A stretch of DNA of 64,000 bases from Atherinomorus stipes (Eukaryota; Chordata; Actinopteri; Atheriniformes; Atherinidae): NCBI GenBank assembly GCA_023101725.1, contig JALJCO010010453.1, positions 530,501-594,500 on the forward strand. Reading direction: 5' to 3'. Made by a program: the position numbers and the translations under genes. Under the pieces are notes generated by a model. The model had not been told where the DNA came from. It did no database searches and saw only the letters and a list, made by a program, of their open reading frames with translations. Shown one piece after another: positions 46,201 to 51,992 of the stretch. Numbering within the stretch: the first letter of the stretch is position 1; each line of letters opens with the position of its first letter.

Positions 46201-48243
46201 TGACCCATCTTGTGAGGGCTGCCATGGTCCCAGTAAGTGGGACTGCACATTGTGTTACCCAAGCCTGATCTTGTCTGATGATGGCCGATGCTTGAGCTGT
46301 TGTGGAAATCAGACATCACATAATAACCCAATACCCTGGGAGTGCTGTGACTGCAAATCATCACAAGGTAAAAAGGAGCAATGAAACAGTTTCTTTTTAT
46401 GTATGCTACTATTTGTCCATTTAAATGCATGCACCGTTTCCAGTGGTGTCCCTGTTTCATTTATCAAACTGATACATTTCAAGTTTCATCTGATGCTAAA
46501 TTACACAGAATTTCCAAACTTCCTTGGCCTCCAGCATCAAAGACAAGACAGCAATTCACTGTAAAAGAGGGCTGTAAAATTGACTCATGACAAGCGAGGA
46601 TTCATCACAAACAAAATTCTCAGAAATATTATCCCATATTATCATGCAGTCCACGGCTAAAAGGCCTGCAGGTGTTAGTGTATTAAAGTACCTTCAGAGA
46701 TAAATCCAAATAGAACAGAACATTTCAAGTACTGTAAACATTAAAGTATGATCAACAATACAACAAAGTCTTTGAAACGAATGAACATGGGCTAATATGG
46801 GCTAATTTATAGTTATTAGCACCCTTTAGATTAAATGTATTTCTTCAAGCAAAATATGACTTCCCTGTGCTTTATTTTCATGTATTGCATGACCTGTATT
46901 AAGCAATTAACCACTCTGAAAGAAAACAGGAACACTGTTAAAGATCTTGAAATTCTCAGTAATTTTGAGGACGAGTGTATGTGAACTTAACTGGGATCAT
47001 TTTTTATTGTGACAAGTTGAAATGTCTGTTACATTCACCTTTATGCCTTCATAGGCACTGGTTAGGTTTCATAGACTTATTTTAATATTCAATGAAATAG
47101 AGAAATGAGTAAATAATTCTATATTTCAACATGCATACAGTATATGTATTCATTTTTAAAATTTATTTCTATATTTATTCTTGTATTTTTTTTTGTTACA
47201 AGGTGGATGTTTCTTAACTACTTTGAAATCACATTCAAGATCAAGGTAGAAGCAATTGAAGAAGCAATTGAAGAACTGCTTCTTTAATTCTAGCAAATTA
47301 AAGCTGCTGCTGCCAAAGGCTCTGCAAACACGCACTAAGATTAATTAGGTTACCATTGATTGTCTCTTGAATAAATTCTGCTATAGTATTATTTTAATGA
47401 TGTCCACTTTTTTGTGCCGAGCTTAAAATTTATAATATTTTCCCATTTATTTAATAAAAGGTTTATTTGCATTTATTTTTGCATACTGCTATACAAGTGT
47501 GTTTAAAATGCAAAATAAGTCAAAAATAAAAAGAACACAAAAGACATAACACGCAGATTGGCACAGGCACACTGACCAATGGGCTACAGGGGTTAGAATA
47601 AGGGTGTCTGAGCAGCATAATTTCTCCATCTAATTAACTTTTTTTTTTTTTTACTTGCAGTTTTTATCTTTGTTGTTGTTGTTTGATTTGTTTTTGTATT
47701 TTTGATTATCTTTTATTAATGTATGTATTTTCAGGACCCCAGGAAGAATAGCTGCAGCTTACCTGTAGCTACTGGGGATCCTTTCAATAAACTAAACTAA
47801 ACTCCACATAACACTGTTCCCTCTTCTTTCCAGTGGCGTGCATCCTTGCTGTCAATTTTGTGATGGTGCCAGCTGGCGATTTAGGCAGCACAGCCAGGCT
47901 CTTTGTCACAGTTTGTGTTCTGGTCATCCTCTTTTTGGGTGGAGGGATCTTCATCTTCCTCAATGCTCGATCTAAGAAGCTCGCCGTCACACCCAAAACC
48001 AGAGCTGGAGGGTACAAGAAGCTGGATACCAGTGGAGGAGATGTGTCACTGCCCACCACCTCTTCATTTGGGGAGTACTGTGACAAAATTGTTGAATGTG
48101 AAAATGATGAGGAAGAGGATGATGATGAGGATATTGTGTACATGACAAAAGATGGAACAGTGTATCGTAAATTCAAGTATGGATTACTGGATACGGATGA
48201 TGCAGAGCTGGAGTACGATGATGAGAGCTACTCATATAGATGA
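637..48243 (+). CDS. pcsk5: proprotein convertase subtilisin/kexin type 5 (PC5/6), 3' part, long membrane (PC5B) isoform, 27 exons
   Basis: PC5/6 is a calcium-dependent subtilisin-like endoprotease that cleaves precursors at paired basic sites in the secretory pathway and at the cell surface. Seen here: the end of the catalytic domain (SHLYGFGLMDA), a P domain with the RRGDL motif, a very long furin-like Cys-rich array, one membrane segment and an acidic tail ending DDESYSY. All 27 exons have GT/AG borders and compatible phases. Total coding length is 4310 nt, which is 2 nt finishing a split Val codon, 1435 residues and a stop. Remembered human PC5B is about 1,860 aa, so roughly 440 N-terminal residues lie upstream of the window. 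The match to PC5, rather than furin or PACE4, rests on the length of the Cys-rich array, the tail sequence and synteny with rfk and gcnt. Which teleost duplicate (a or b) this is cannot be decided here. Confidence 0.96.
755..3860 (+). other. pcsk5: pcsk5 intron, about 3.1 kb
   Basis: No exon or recognisable element was found. It holds an A tract at about 2440-2457 and several chance open frames with no family resemblance, including one of 122 codons at 1350-1718. Confidence 0.7.
3861..4049 (+). CDS. pcsk5: pcsk5 exon w2: P domain, RRGDL motif
   Basis: 189 nt, 63 codons' worth, bounded by cctgcag| and ag|gtatag. It encodes TIRPEHVVRSVYKATGC, then YLEHVVVRITITHPRRGDL and the SPSGT(K)SQLLAN stretch typical of convertase P domains. 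The P domain stabilises the catalytic domain and sets its calcium and pH dependence (family knowledge). Confidence 0.97.
4085..4320. mobile_element. degenerate interspersed repeat, probable hAT-type end
   Basis: Begins near ctagggatgtcctgatactg, which resembles ends of fish hAT-like elements such as the one at 21401-21678. No matching opposite end was found, so this is a fragment at best. Confidence 0.35.
4325..4473 (-). mobile_element. TTAA-type MITE family A, truncated copy
   Basis: The last 24 bases (ending ccctttaa) are an exact reverse complement of the left end of the intact element at 44609-45093. Similarity extends inwards through the tgcagcacacagcctgtt segment. Only one end is present. 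Confidence 0.7.
5187..5323 (+). CDS. pcsk5: pcsk5 exon w3: P domain
   Basis: Acceptor gcacag|g, donor g|gtaata. It encodes LFDHSMEGFKNWEFMTTHCW, the GEKAAGDWVLEIYD motif and SQLRNQKVPG, the core beta strands of the P domain. Confidence 0.97.
5684..5815 (+). CDS. pcsk5: pcsk5 exon w4: end of P domain and linker
   Basis: Acceptor cttag|gc, donor g|gttagt. It encodes GKLKEWSLVLYGTSVHPYS, the last P-domain strand, then a poorly conserved linker to the EEYNG that precedes the Cys-rich domain. Confidence 0.96.
5990..6092 (+). CDS. pcsk5: pcsk5 exon w5: furin-like Cys-rich repeat 1
   Basis: Acceptor tctccag|gc, donor ag|gtcaga. It encodes GPCDSECSDNGCEGPGPHNC and continues to LHYFLKFKNNTR, matching the first PC5 Cys-rich repeat. 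It has a potential N-glycosylation site, NNT. Confidence 0.96.
7006..7218. mobile_element. foldback MITE, CTGCTCCAACACACCTGA family, copy 1
   Basis: About 213 bp. The two ends are imperfect inverted repeats (cagaggtgtcca against tgggcacccctg), and inside, ctgctccaacacacctga pairs with tcaggtgtgttggagcag. A second copy lies at about 13800-13973. It resembles a common fish non-autonomous DNA element, probably hAT-type. Confidence 0.75.
8282..8490. mobile_element. long foldback (inverted-repeat) element
   Basis: A 209-bp near-perfect palindrome: ggctctatgcac at the left pairs with gtgcatagagcc at the right. The arms of roughly 90 nt contain tttgtttcctgtctttcatt and its complement, separated by a short spacer. 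No coding capacity. Confidence 0.8.
9490..9900. mobile_element. degenerate TIR-like element
   Basis: The left end, gggtgggtaaaaatgcacaa, and the right end, ttcttaacaatacccatcc, are roughly complementary. The inner sequence repeats aattgaaattg and cgattcacc motifs seen in diverged fish DNA elements. The borders are approximate. Confidence 0.4.
10764..10957 (+). CDS. pcsk5: pcsk5 exon w6: Cys-rich repeats
   Basis: Acceptor ctccag|g, donor g|gtacgc. It reads MCVSECPSGFFRDERKRC, then CSSLCETC and the CTTCRAGFHLNEGSNTC segment. This is the Cys spacing of furin-like repeats and is collinear with mammalian PC5. Confidence 0.97.
10958..13175 (+). other. pcsk5: pcsk5 intron, about 2.2 kb
   Basis: Apart from the TA microsatellite at 12409-12498 and short C and A runs near 12545-12580, nothing recognisable was seen. 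Confidence 0.7.
12409..12498. repeat. (TA)n microsatellite
   Basis: About 90 bp of uninterrupted alternating A and T, likely length-polymorphic. It produces spurious Tyr-Ile open frames on both strands. Confidence 0.97.
13176..13260 (+). CDS. pcsk5: pcsk5 exon w7: Cys-rich repeat, short exon
   Basis: 85 nt, acceptor tttcag|ac, donor ag|gtaagc. It encodes DSNICRRCLENCKRC and ends CTECKPGMR. It aligns with the mammalian CRKCSENCKTC segment. Confidence 0.95.
13800..13973. mobile_element. foldback MITE, CTGCTCCAACACACCTGA family, copy 2
   Basis: Shares the ctgctccaacacac block, the cctgcaggattgtggccctt block and the cacccctgct end with the copy at 7006-7218. The left end is degraded, so the start is approximate. 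Confidence 0.7.
14925..15028 (+). CDS. pcsk5: pcsk5 exon w8: Cys-rich repeat
   Basis: Acceptor tttcag|t, donor g|gtagga. It encodes LQVNKCQMSCDPGTYYNG and continues to CEPCHRACATCAG, with regular C-x2-C spacing. Confidence 0.96.
15138..15276 (+). CDS. pcsk5: pcsk5 exon w9: Cys-rich repeat
   Basis: Acceptor atccag|gt, donor aa|gtgagt. It encodes GTGVEGCTKCADGYLLEDW and ends QRSCKK. It is separated from exon w8 by only about 109 nt, the shortest intron among the Cys-rich exons before 35 kb. Confidence 0.96.
15988..16516. mobile_element. Tc1-style MITE, copy 1, with TA target duplication
   Basis: The ends are inverted repeats of about 37 bp (left caggcgtgctcaaaattatt; right aataattttgagcatggctg) flanked by TA on both sides (15986-87 and 16517-18). 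The interior matches, in reverse, the element at 23239-23660. Confidence 0.8.
16520..17260 (+). mobile_element. family C repeat, diverged copy
   Basis: Aligns in blocks with the reverse complement of 54160-54895: ccagagtgaagaaccagttc, a tattcttacctgc block, tctgctttgagcag and agaaatatattcag occur in the same order. Terminal repeats are not preserved, so the borders are approximate. Confidence 0.65.
17375..17828. mobile_element. TTAA-type MITE family D
   Basis: 454 bp. Starts ttaaagacacacaacggaac and ends in the inverted version, gttccgtcgtgtgtctttaa. The terminal repeat is about 25 bp with one mismatch, and TTAA stands at both borders, as for piggyBac-type insertions. The interior has a short Arg/Lys/Glu-rich frame with no intact gene. 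Confidence 0.75.
18713..18828 (+). CDS. pcsk5: pcsk5 exon w10: last exon shared by PC5A and PC5B
   Basis: Acceptor ttgacag|g, donor g|gtgagt. It encodes CDHSCLECVGPGSRNC and ends STICKD plus a split codon. It can splice either to the PLAC exon at 20275 or to exon w11 at 26306. Both leave the frame open. Confidence 0.96.
18829..20274 (+). other. pcsk5: pcsk5 intron before the PC5A terminal exon
   Basis: About 1.4 kb. A T tract lies at 19211-19238 and a GT-rich run at about 20185-20220. A pyrimidine-rich stretch (about 20230-20266) leads to the PC5A acceptor gaaag|ca. Confidence 0.75.
20275..20390 (+). CDS. pcsk5: pcsk5 alternative terminal exon: PLAC tail of the soluble PC5A isoform
   Basis: In mammals PC5A is the short, soluble isoform, which ends in a PLAC module. 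Seen here: spliced after exon w10, the phase is correct (g + ca = Ala) and the frame reads ANEESWAEGSFCVLVKKNNL, then CQRRVLQQLCC and RTCSQKG before a TGA stop. This matches the mammalian PC5A tail I remember (EESWAEGGFCMLVKKNNLCQ) nearly residue for residue. The five Cys here plus the one in STICKD give the six of a PLAC module. The acceptor is gaaag|ca behind a CT-rich tract. Conservation of protein sequence, phase and stop makes a real exon very likely; transcript evidence is not available here. Confidence 0.92.
20391..22360 (+). other. pcsk5: probable 3' UTR of the PC5A transcript
   Basis: Follows the PC5A stop. Candidate AATAAA signals lie at 20682-20687, 20869-20874 and 22333-22338. It contains a hAT-like MITE (21401-21678) that would be part of the UTR if the distal signal is used. 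The true end is unknown. Confidence 0.5.
21401..21678. mobile_element. hAT-like MITE
   Basis: The left end, gagggatgtaccgatgtca, pairs with the right end, tgtatcggtgcatccct. About 278 bp, non-coding. No clean target duplication was seen. Confidence 0.6.
22421..22450. repeat. (CA)n microsatellite
   Basis: About 15 CA units. Confidence 0.95.
23239..23660. mobile_element. Tc1-style MITE, copy 2
   Basis: The termini acagttgtgctcaaatg and catttgagcacaactgt are perfect inverted repeats. Internal blocks (gttgagcaaagttttgaggc, aaggtgctct and others) match the element at 15988-16516 in reverse orientation. Confidence 0.8.
25014..25051. repeat. (CA)n microsatellite
   Basis: About 18 CA units. Confidence 0.95.
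26306..26408 (+). CDS. pcsk5: pcsk5 exon w11: first PC5B-only exon
   Basis: Acceptor ttgcag|ga, donor ag|gtgaca. It encodes GEYMSASGKCHLCDITCLQC and then CTSCPESR, collinear with the mammalian segment that follows ICKDGEY. Confidence 0.95.
26409..27561 (+). other. pcsk5: pcsk5 intron, 1.15 kb
   Basis: No recognisable feature. Confidence 0.6.
27562..27698 (+). CDS. pcsk5: pcsk5 exon w12: Cys-rich repeat
   Basis: Acceptor ctgcag|g, donor g|gtacac. It encodes LFDEGQCVFHCKAGRYAMDG, then CQLCHHTCQAC and DNCTSCDTG. Confidence 0.96.
27699..29535 (+). other. pcsk5: pcsk5 intron, about 1.8 kb
   Basis: Short CA runs near 28344 and 28542; otherwise nothing recognisable. Confidence 0.6.
29536..29736 (+). 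CDS. pcsk5: pcsk5 exon w13: Cys-rich repeats
   Basis: Acceptor actcag|at, donor g|gtgagg. It encodes RFGVTRYLFQSQCREACPEG, then MRCEPCPEECIIC and the LECSKG end, collinear with the mammalian LYQGECGDSCPEG region. Confidence 0.96.
29737..31680 (+). other. pcsk5: pcsk5 intron, about 1.9 kb
   Basis: Holds a GT microsatellite (31500-31533). Nothing else recognisable. Confidence 0.65.
31500..31533. repeat. (GT)n microsatellite
   Basis: About 17 GT units. Confidence 0.95.
31681..31749 (+). CDS. pcsk5: pcsk5 exon w14: short Cys-rich exon
   Basis: 69 nt, acceptor catcag|gt, donor a|gtaagt. It encodes GEISDAEDEDCLPCDEGCEK and CKH. It aligns with the mammalian VPCEEGCLGC segment. Confidence 0.93.
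31750..35275 (+). other. pcsk5: pcsk5 intron, about 3.5 kb
   Basis: Contains the decayed Tc1-like transposon (33120-33800). The remainder is unremarkable. A T tract precedes the next acceptor (35257-35270). Confidence 0.7.
33120..33800 (+). mobile_element. decayed Tc1-like transposon, transposase remnant
   Basis: Tc1/mariner transposases are DDE enzymes that cut and paste their own element. Fragments in shifted frames resemble the C-terminal half of fish Tc1-like transposases: a PPSIG-like stretch (usual PIHRA), YLWEIL (usual HLWE) and a WKNGISALQQSSTDLQ stretch matching the usual end region. Several stops and frameshifts make it non-functional. Terminal repeats were not located, so the borders are approximate. 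Confidence 0.6.
35276..35336 (+). CDS. pcsk5: pcsk5 exon w15: short Cys-rich exon
   Basis: 61 nt, acceptor aacag|ag after a T tract, donor ca|gtaagt. It encodes KDSKDEEQKTVCLKCEAGYY and one split Gln. The phase fits exon w14 and w16, and CEAGYYQ matches mammalian CAMGYYR. Confidence 0.92.
35414..35559 (+). CDS. pcsk5: pcsk5 exon w16: Cys-rich repeat
   Basis: Acceptor ctctag|g, donor g|gtaata. It encodes LDTDCHQSCPDSTYGAKDSM, then CVPCENKHCAIC and HWCVEGFYVN. It lies only 77 nt after exon w15. Confidence 0.96.
35795..36001 (+). CDS. pcsk5: pcsk5 exon w17: Cys-rich repeats
   Basis: Acceptor tgtccag|at, donor a|gtatgg. It encodes GECVDHCEEGFFEDEMSQEC, then CEPCHRNCRTC and the less conserved CLMGRQLPPCPEKHFRN end. 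Confidence 0.95.
36336..36419 (+). CDS. pcsk5: pcsk5 exon w18: Cys-rich repeat
   Basis: 84 nt, acceptor catcag|gt after a T tract of about 27 bases, donor g|gtacgc. It encodes SQNECELCHPSCTTC and CRSCHTG, matching the mammalian PCHSSCKTC block. Confidence 0.95.
36420..36789 (+). other. pcsk5: pcsk5 short intron
   Basis: 370 nt with no recognisable feature. Confidence 0.6.
36790..36976 (+). CDS. pcsk5: pcsk5 exon w19: Cys-rich repeats
   Basis: Acceptor cttcag|gc, donor ag|gtgctt (a weak donor after position +2). It encodes GKFLTIHQTCVSHCPSGMFG, then CEECLTGCVTC and CRPGLYLQHGNC. Confidence 0.95.
37057..37274 (+). CDS. pcsk5: pcsk5 exon w20: Cys-rich repeats
   Basis: Acceptor tcaaag|a, donor a|gtaagt. 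It encodes GFPQNDECYPCAPECGSC, then CLSCEKQWFLLTNHSC, CVPHCPEGFYVDN and CNQDGLCK. The intron before it is only 80 nt. Confidence 0.96.
37895..37940 (+). mobile_element. LINE-like 3' tail with (ACTTG)n
   Basis: tttataaataaatttgactt followed by four ACTTG units resembles the short-repeat 3' ends of fish L2-type LINEs. The upstream extent is not clear. Confidence 0.45.
38372..38379. repeat. (GA)n run within a purine-rich stretch
   Basis: An AG-rich low-complexity stretch around 38345-38385 containing several GAGA units. Confidence 0.5.
38659..39088. mobile_element. hAT-type MITE with perfect 8-bp target duplication
   Basis: 430 bp. The termini tagggctgggcgatat and atatcgcccagcccta are perfect inverted repeats. 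gtctctgc is present directly on both sides (38651-38658 and 39089-39096), the 8-bp duplication expected for hAT insertion. The interior has further tatctcgatat palindromes and no coding frame. Confidence 0.93.
39097..39715 (+). repeat. C-rich, strand-asymmetric low-complexity tract
   Basis: About 620 bp. The first half is rich in C with A and G (GGCCC-like words); the second half is almost free of G and consists of CACACA, CACCC and CCTCC words. An open Pro/His/Thr-rich frame across it is a by-product of composition. It may be a decayed element or a minisatellite-like tract. Confidence 0.7.
40164..40231. repeat. G68 homopolymer
   Basis: 68 consecutive G. It is extremely unusual in vertebrate DNA and more likely a sequencing or assembly artefact. 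Confidence 0.95.
40278..41842. other. doubtful sequence, possibly a TIR element wrecked by assembly errors
   Basis: Dense G, A and T homopolymers and abrupt composition shifts suggest poor base quality. The edges, aaactaaagccaggatcaaa and the reverse complement of gaccaggctttagcag, are imperfect inverted repeats, so a DNA element may underlie it. Confidence 0.5.
43371..43613 (+). CDS. pcsk5: pcsk5 exon w21: Cys-rich repeats
   Basis: 243 nt, acceptor ctccag|aa, donor g|gtaggg. It encodes CADYYFLHEDKCVDECPEGY, then CHAECASCDGPDIDDC and NNTYYDKKTNECR, with one NNT glycosylation site. It aligns with the mammalian FFLHDDMCHQSCP region. Confidence 0.97.
43738..43971 (+). CDS. pcsk5: pcsk5 exon w22: Cys-rich repeats
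   Basis: Acceptor tttcag|ag, donor a|gtgagt. It encodes CDKSCLTCLGHGPSKC, then YKECPPDSYMDQRLECKSC and CSGPGEDHCLSCSKTRFLL. Confidence 0.97.
44065..44242 (+). CDS. pcsk5: pcsk5 exon w23: Cys-rich repeats
   Basis: Acceptor catcag|at, donor ag|gttaga. It encodes HTCVEKCPLGYYAEDKERVC, then CHFSCESCVGHHSVQC and SCVESCPL. It aligns with the mammalian CVKDCPEGYYADED region. Confidence 0.97.
44331..44548 (+). CDS. pcsk5: pcsk5 exon w24: Cys-rich repeats
   Basis: Acceptor tttcag|t, donor g|gtaaag. It encodes YFGNMTAMVCERCDPSCTKC, then CLSCRDSYVHMRPWGQC and CNKCHPTCKTCSG. It is 88 nt from exon w23. Confidence 0.97.
44609..45093 (+). mobile_element. TTAA-type MITE family A, intact ends
   Basis: 485 bp. 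Starts ttaaagggactagaggca and ends tgcctcaagtccctttaa; these are inverted repeats with one mismatch in 18 and have TTAA at both borders. The interior is non-coding apart from a short broken Lys/Arg-rich frame. It sits between exons w24 and w25. Confidence 0.82.
45324..45425 (+). CDS. pcsk5: pcsk5 exon w25: Cys-rich repeat
   Basis: Acceptor ttacag|gt, donor g|gttaag. It encodes GGALACLSCYDNFHFMSGIC and VNPCYVGSYADST. It aligns with the mammalian KGALNCLSCVWSYHLMGGIC. Confidence 0.96.
45489..46032. mobile_element. TTAA-type MITE family B
   Basis: 544 bp. Starts ttaaaggtacagtatgaa; the reverse complement of its right end starts ttaaaggcacagtacgtaa. TTAA stands at both borders. Non-coding, in the intron between exons w25 and w26. 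Confidence 0.7.
46173..46367 (+). CDS. pcsk5: pcsk5 exon w26: last Cys-rich repeat
   Basis: Donor g|gtaaaa. The only acceptor that keeps the frame is ggttcag|at. It gives DSDKPNCKPCDPSCEGC, then CTLCYPSLILSDDGRC, LSCCGNQTS and ECCDCKSSQ, matching mammalian CLHCCNTS and QECCDCQ. A better-looking AG 7 nt upstream (46164-65) would shift the frame to an immediate stop. Confidence 0.92.
46368..47833 (+). other. pcsk5: pcsk5 last intron, about 1.5 kb
   Basis: AT-rich. Its 3' end carries an L2-like LINE tail (about 47690-47803) that runs to within about 30 nt of the final acceptor. Confidence 0.7.
47690..47803 (+). mobile_element. L2-like LINE 3' end with (CTAAA)n tail
   Basis: The block aggaccccaggaagaatagc, a ctactggggatcc block, AATAAA (47786-47791) and CTAAA repeats are typical of 3' ends of fish L2-type LINEs. 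It is truncated at 5'. Confidence 0.65.
47834..48243 (+). CDS. pcsk5: pcsk5 exon w27: transmembrane segment and cytoplasmic tail, stop
   Basis: Acceptor tttccag|tg. It encodes a luminal juxtamembrane stretch, a membrane segment (LFVTVCVLVILFLGGGIFIF), a basic stop-transfer (ARSKK) and a long acidic tail with ENDEEEDDDEDIVYM, GTVYRKFKYGLLD and ELEYDDESYSY before TGA. The mammalian tail has the same two acidic clusters, which direct TGN and endosome sorting (family knowledge). The final mammalian YYQ is YR here. Confidence 0.97.
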
Positions 48244-51200
48244 AAAGAAAAGCTGAAGTGGACAGAAACCAGTCAGTCTTTACATATTTCTTCAGTTTAA
48301 ACATGTTGTGAAACTTTGTTTTGTTTTGGAAAAAGCACATCTGTGTTATTAACTCGTGACCTTTATCTAATCCTTTTTTTTTTTAAATAAACAAAACAAA
48401 CAACAACAAAAAAAAGTCTAAGCATCTCAAATTATTGCATTGATGGAGCAGAGAACTGTATTTATTCAAGTTATGTCTATAACTAACATTTTTTGCCCTT
48501 AAAATTCTGAAACCTCATGACCATGGTCATGGTAGCCATTATTTGTACATGCTAAGTTTAGTTTTAGTCATATTAAAACATTTGTCTTATAGCAGAACCA
48601 CTGTTCAGCCACAGATATGTACGTTTGAAGATGCTATCATTAGTTACCTGACCGGTTTGCTGAGATTACTGTAAGCCCTCTTTCATGTGAGTGTTTGCTG
48701 TAACAAATGTTGAGAACACATGTTTCTTGTATTGTCTTTCTTAATCTGTGAAACTCGTAACAAAACTTAATCACAATGGAGCTCTAAGGTCACAGTGAAG
48801 CCTAGTTTTCTATAGTCTTCCATAAATGTGACCTGAAACATCACCAGATTTTTACATGTTTTAAAGTAGACTTTTAAGACCCATCAAAACATGAGACAAA
48901 AATATAACAATTGTCTATTTATTTGTTGTGCAAAATGATTTAATATTTAATTTATTTCAGTAGTAAAAGTCTGTGAGCCTTTAAACTCAAATACCTTCTT
49001 TATCAGCCATGGTATACTCAGGAGATAACTTGTTTGTTAATTTTCCGTAACACAACATAGCATAATCCATTCAAACATCATTCAACATATACAAGGGGAC
49101 AGCATAAAACAGAAAGGACATGATGCATGACCCACGGCATAGCTGTCTGTGGTTAACAGAAAATAACACTCCTGAGCTCATTCTACCCCCACTTCCTCCA
49201 ATACAGGTGATGATCACAGCAGGGTGCAATTATTTGGAATTGTTGAATACACACCCACTCACCAACTGCCAATTATGTGTACACCCAACTGCATACTCAT
49301 AAACATAAAATAACTTGCATATATGGCCCTACCGTACATTTTCTGTCAGTATGCAGTGTTGGTACCTTTCTGTAAAAGTTCTTTTAGATGAAAAATTTGA
49401 CTTGTCCATTCAAACATTAATTTCATTATTCTTTAATCATACTTTGGTGGAATGACTTGTGTGCTAAAGGTCATTGCTTAGTTTCATGAGACTCTGTTTT
49501 TCACAGACTGGATAAGGCTGTTATGACTGAATGAACTGTTTTTCTTTTTTCCCCAGACATAGTACATCTTGAAACTGAATGTTTAAATTCTGAACAGTAC
49601 ACAAAACATTTTAAGAGAAACTTTTTTTTTTTTATTTAGGAACCATTAGAAAAAAATAAAAAAAAAATTTCTTGGGGGAGCTGTAACATTTTCTTATCCA
49701 CACAACTGGTTTTCATTGTTCCTCTGAAGGTGGTTTCATCAACATTAGCCAATGGCCATTTTAGTTGCTTAGTGACTACGTTTGGTTCCTCTCCTGTGTT
49801 GGCCAGGCACTGGAGTGGTCTTGAATTTCCTCTGTACACAATCTGTCTTAAGGATTTGTGGACCTGAGACTCCTTGTCCAAGTCACCTTTTATGTCTTTG
49901 TAAATGAATAATTTCTTCTGATGTCTTCAGAAATTTCCTTTGCATTTGACAAGATGCCCTGTTCACAGACTTCATGTGAAGATTAGATTTGAATTAAACT
50001 GTGATACATCACATTGTAATGCCACTAAATGAACACATCTCACTTTAAATTGATATATAACAAAGTCTAGTAATTTAGGTGAATTGGATTGTCTTTATCT
50101 ACTTAAAGGGATAAAGGACTCACATAATTCAAGCACCACTGTAGATTCATGTGAAAACCCATCTACATCCAGGTAAATGTCTTAGGAACAATTCACAAAG
50201 AAAAATGTCAGGTTTTTATGTAGCAATAAACATAAAATTCTGGTCCAATTCTGGTCAGTTTTAGCATAAAGATACTGTGAGGGTAATCTAGATTCAGATT
50301 GCAAATGAAATCACTGCCATTCAGGACGCCTATCATATGACCACAGGGTCAAAGTCGGAGTGTACATACTTCTGTTTTTTTTTTTTTTTACCTTACAATA
50401 GAAAATAAGTTGAGTGTTGGATTATGCAGGCCAGTCCATTGTTTGGGTTTGGTAGATGTAGACCTTAGTGATATGAAACAGTGAATTTGCTCAGACCTCA
50501 GCAGAAAGTTGTGTGAGAAATGACTTCCCATACTTTCCCAAAATATTTGTCCTTAAGCCCTGCTTTGATATTTTGACTTTGCTGTTTCCCTTCTTTCTTG
50601 TATTGTCTACTTAAGATAGTGTTTTTAACCCTTTATTGGGCACTCACTGAAATACTTGAAAATTCAAAATTTGTTATTGTGATACTTAAGGATATTAGAA
50701 AACCTTTAAAACTTGGTTACTTTTCCCTAAAATAATAACAGACCTACAGCATTAAATGTTTAGTACTAAAAGTTTCTGCTCATTTTTATGTTAAAAGCCA
50801 GTCTCTGTAAATTTTCAGGAACATGGTCTGATCTTTGATGATTGGTGGAGAGAACTTCATTTGGTTCCATGAGTTTCATGGAGTAATGTGAGGAGGCATG
50901 CTGTATGTCCTATGAAGTGACTATACAGGACATGGGTCTTTGCCCAATAAAGGGTTGAATCTTTGGGAACTGTGCAAAACTAAACTTTATTTTCTTTTTC
51001 TGCGATTATTTGAGCGACAATGTTCTTTGGATGATTGCTTCTGTGATCTGTGCTAGAAATATGCATGACTGTGACTGCTTAACTTGATTTGTTGCAGAGA
51101 AATATCATCCTCGACAACTTTCTGTCAGGTTTTTGTAGAACAGATATGTATATGTGACAACCATAGCTCTCCATCTTCATTCCCAATCATGGCTAATGTG

Positions 51201-51660
51201 GCCCTGAGCAATGGCCTCACCCCACAACTGCTCCCTGACACTGCAAACATAACTACCCACTATTCTGAGTGTTCTTTTTTCTTATTGGCCATAGAGTGGT
51301 AATGATTTCAGATGGGTTACATGAAGAGATCAAACTGCTGTGTGTGTTATAACATGCTGTTTTTATCAAAACATTTCAGATTCTCAGGCTGCTGTCTTGC
51401 CTCTCCCCACTGGAAATGCTTTGTGTTGTAAAACTTGGTTAATTGAGTTTTTTTTATGACATAATTTGATCAAACTGAAGGAAAAAACTTCAAAAAGCTT
51501 TCAAATGGCTTCAAGAAACATTTGACAGCTGCAGTCAAATATATTGTTGAATGTCTGTTATTTTGTCTGTGGTACAATTTTGTTTGTATTTTTCATTCAA
51601 ATATTTAACAGCTTATTTTGTTGTGGTTGTGTAAGAACTGTTGATTTTGTATTAAAATAC
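48244..51660 (+). other. pcsk5: pcsk5 PC5B 3' UTR and distal region
   Basis: Follows the stop. Candidate poly(A) signals: AATAAA at 48386-48391 (about 140 nt after the stop), 50225-50230 and 50946-50951, and ATTAAA at 51651-51656. The transcript end cannot be fixed from sequence. T and A tracts occur at 49620-49670 and 50375-50390. No gene was seen in it. Confidence 0.5.
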
Positions 51661-51969
51661 ATATATTAATCACAGTACTGATTTATTTCTGTAATCCTGC
51701 TTATTTACTTTTGACTTGTCAGTGCTTCCACAAGTTAACGATTTTATTTGCGTTGATCATGTTATTTTGTTCACAACACATTTCATTATGTAATGAATCA
51801 ATATTTTCAAATAGAATATTTTCTTTCATCAAGATCTTAGATGTGTGAAGAGATTTCATCTTGATTAAATATTTAATATTTTAGAACTGTGCAACATTGC
51901 TAAAAAAAAAAAAAAAGGGACAGCAACAGAATTAGCTGACTATTAAGCACCAAAAACACATGAAAATCT
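51661..51969. other. short convergent intergenic spacer
   Basis: AT-rich, between the likely 3' ends of pcsk5 and rfk. Only an A tract (51901-51916) is notable. Confidence 0.5.
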
Positions 51970-51986
51970 TTTTTCTGTGGCTCCTC

Positions 51987-51992
51987 TTTATT
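51987..51992 (-). promoter_or_regulatory. rfk: candidate rfk poly(A) signal AATAAA
   Basis: tttatt on the plus strand reads AATAAA on the minus strand, about 1.6 kb past the rfk stop. Use is inferred. Confidence 0.4.
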
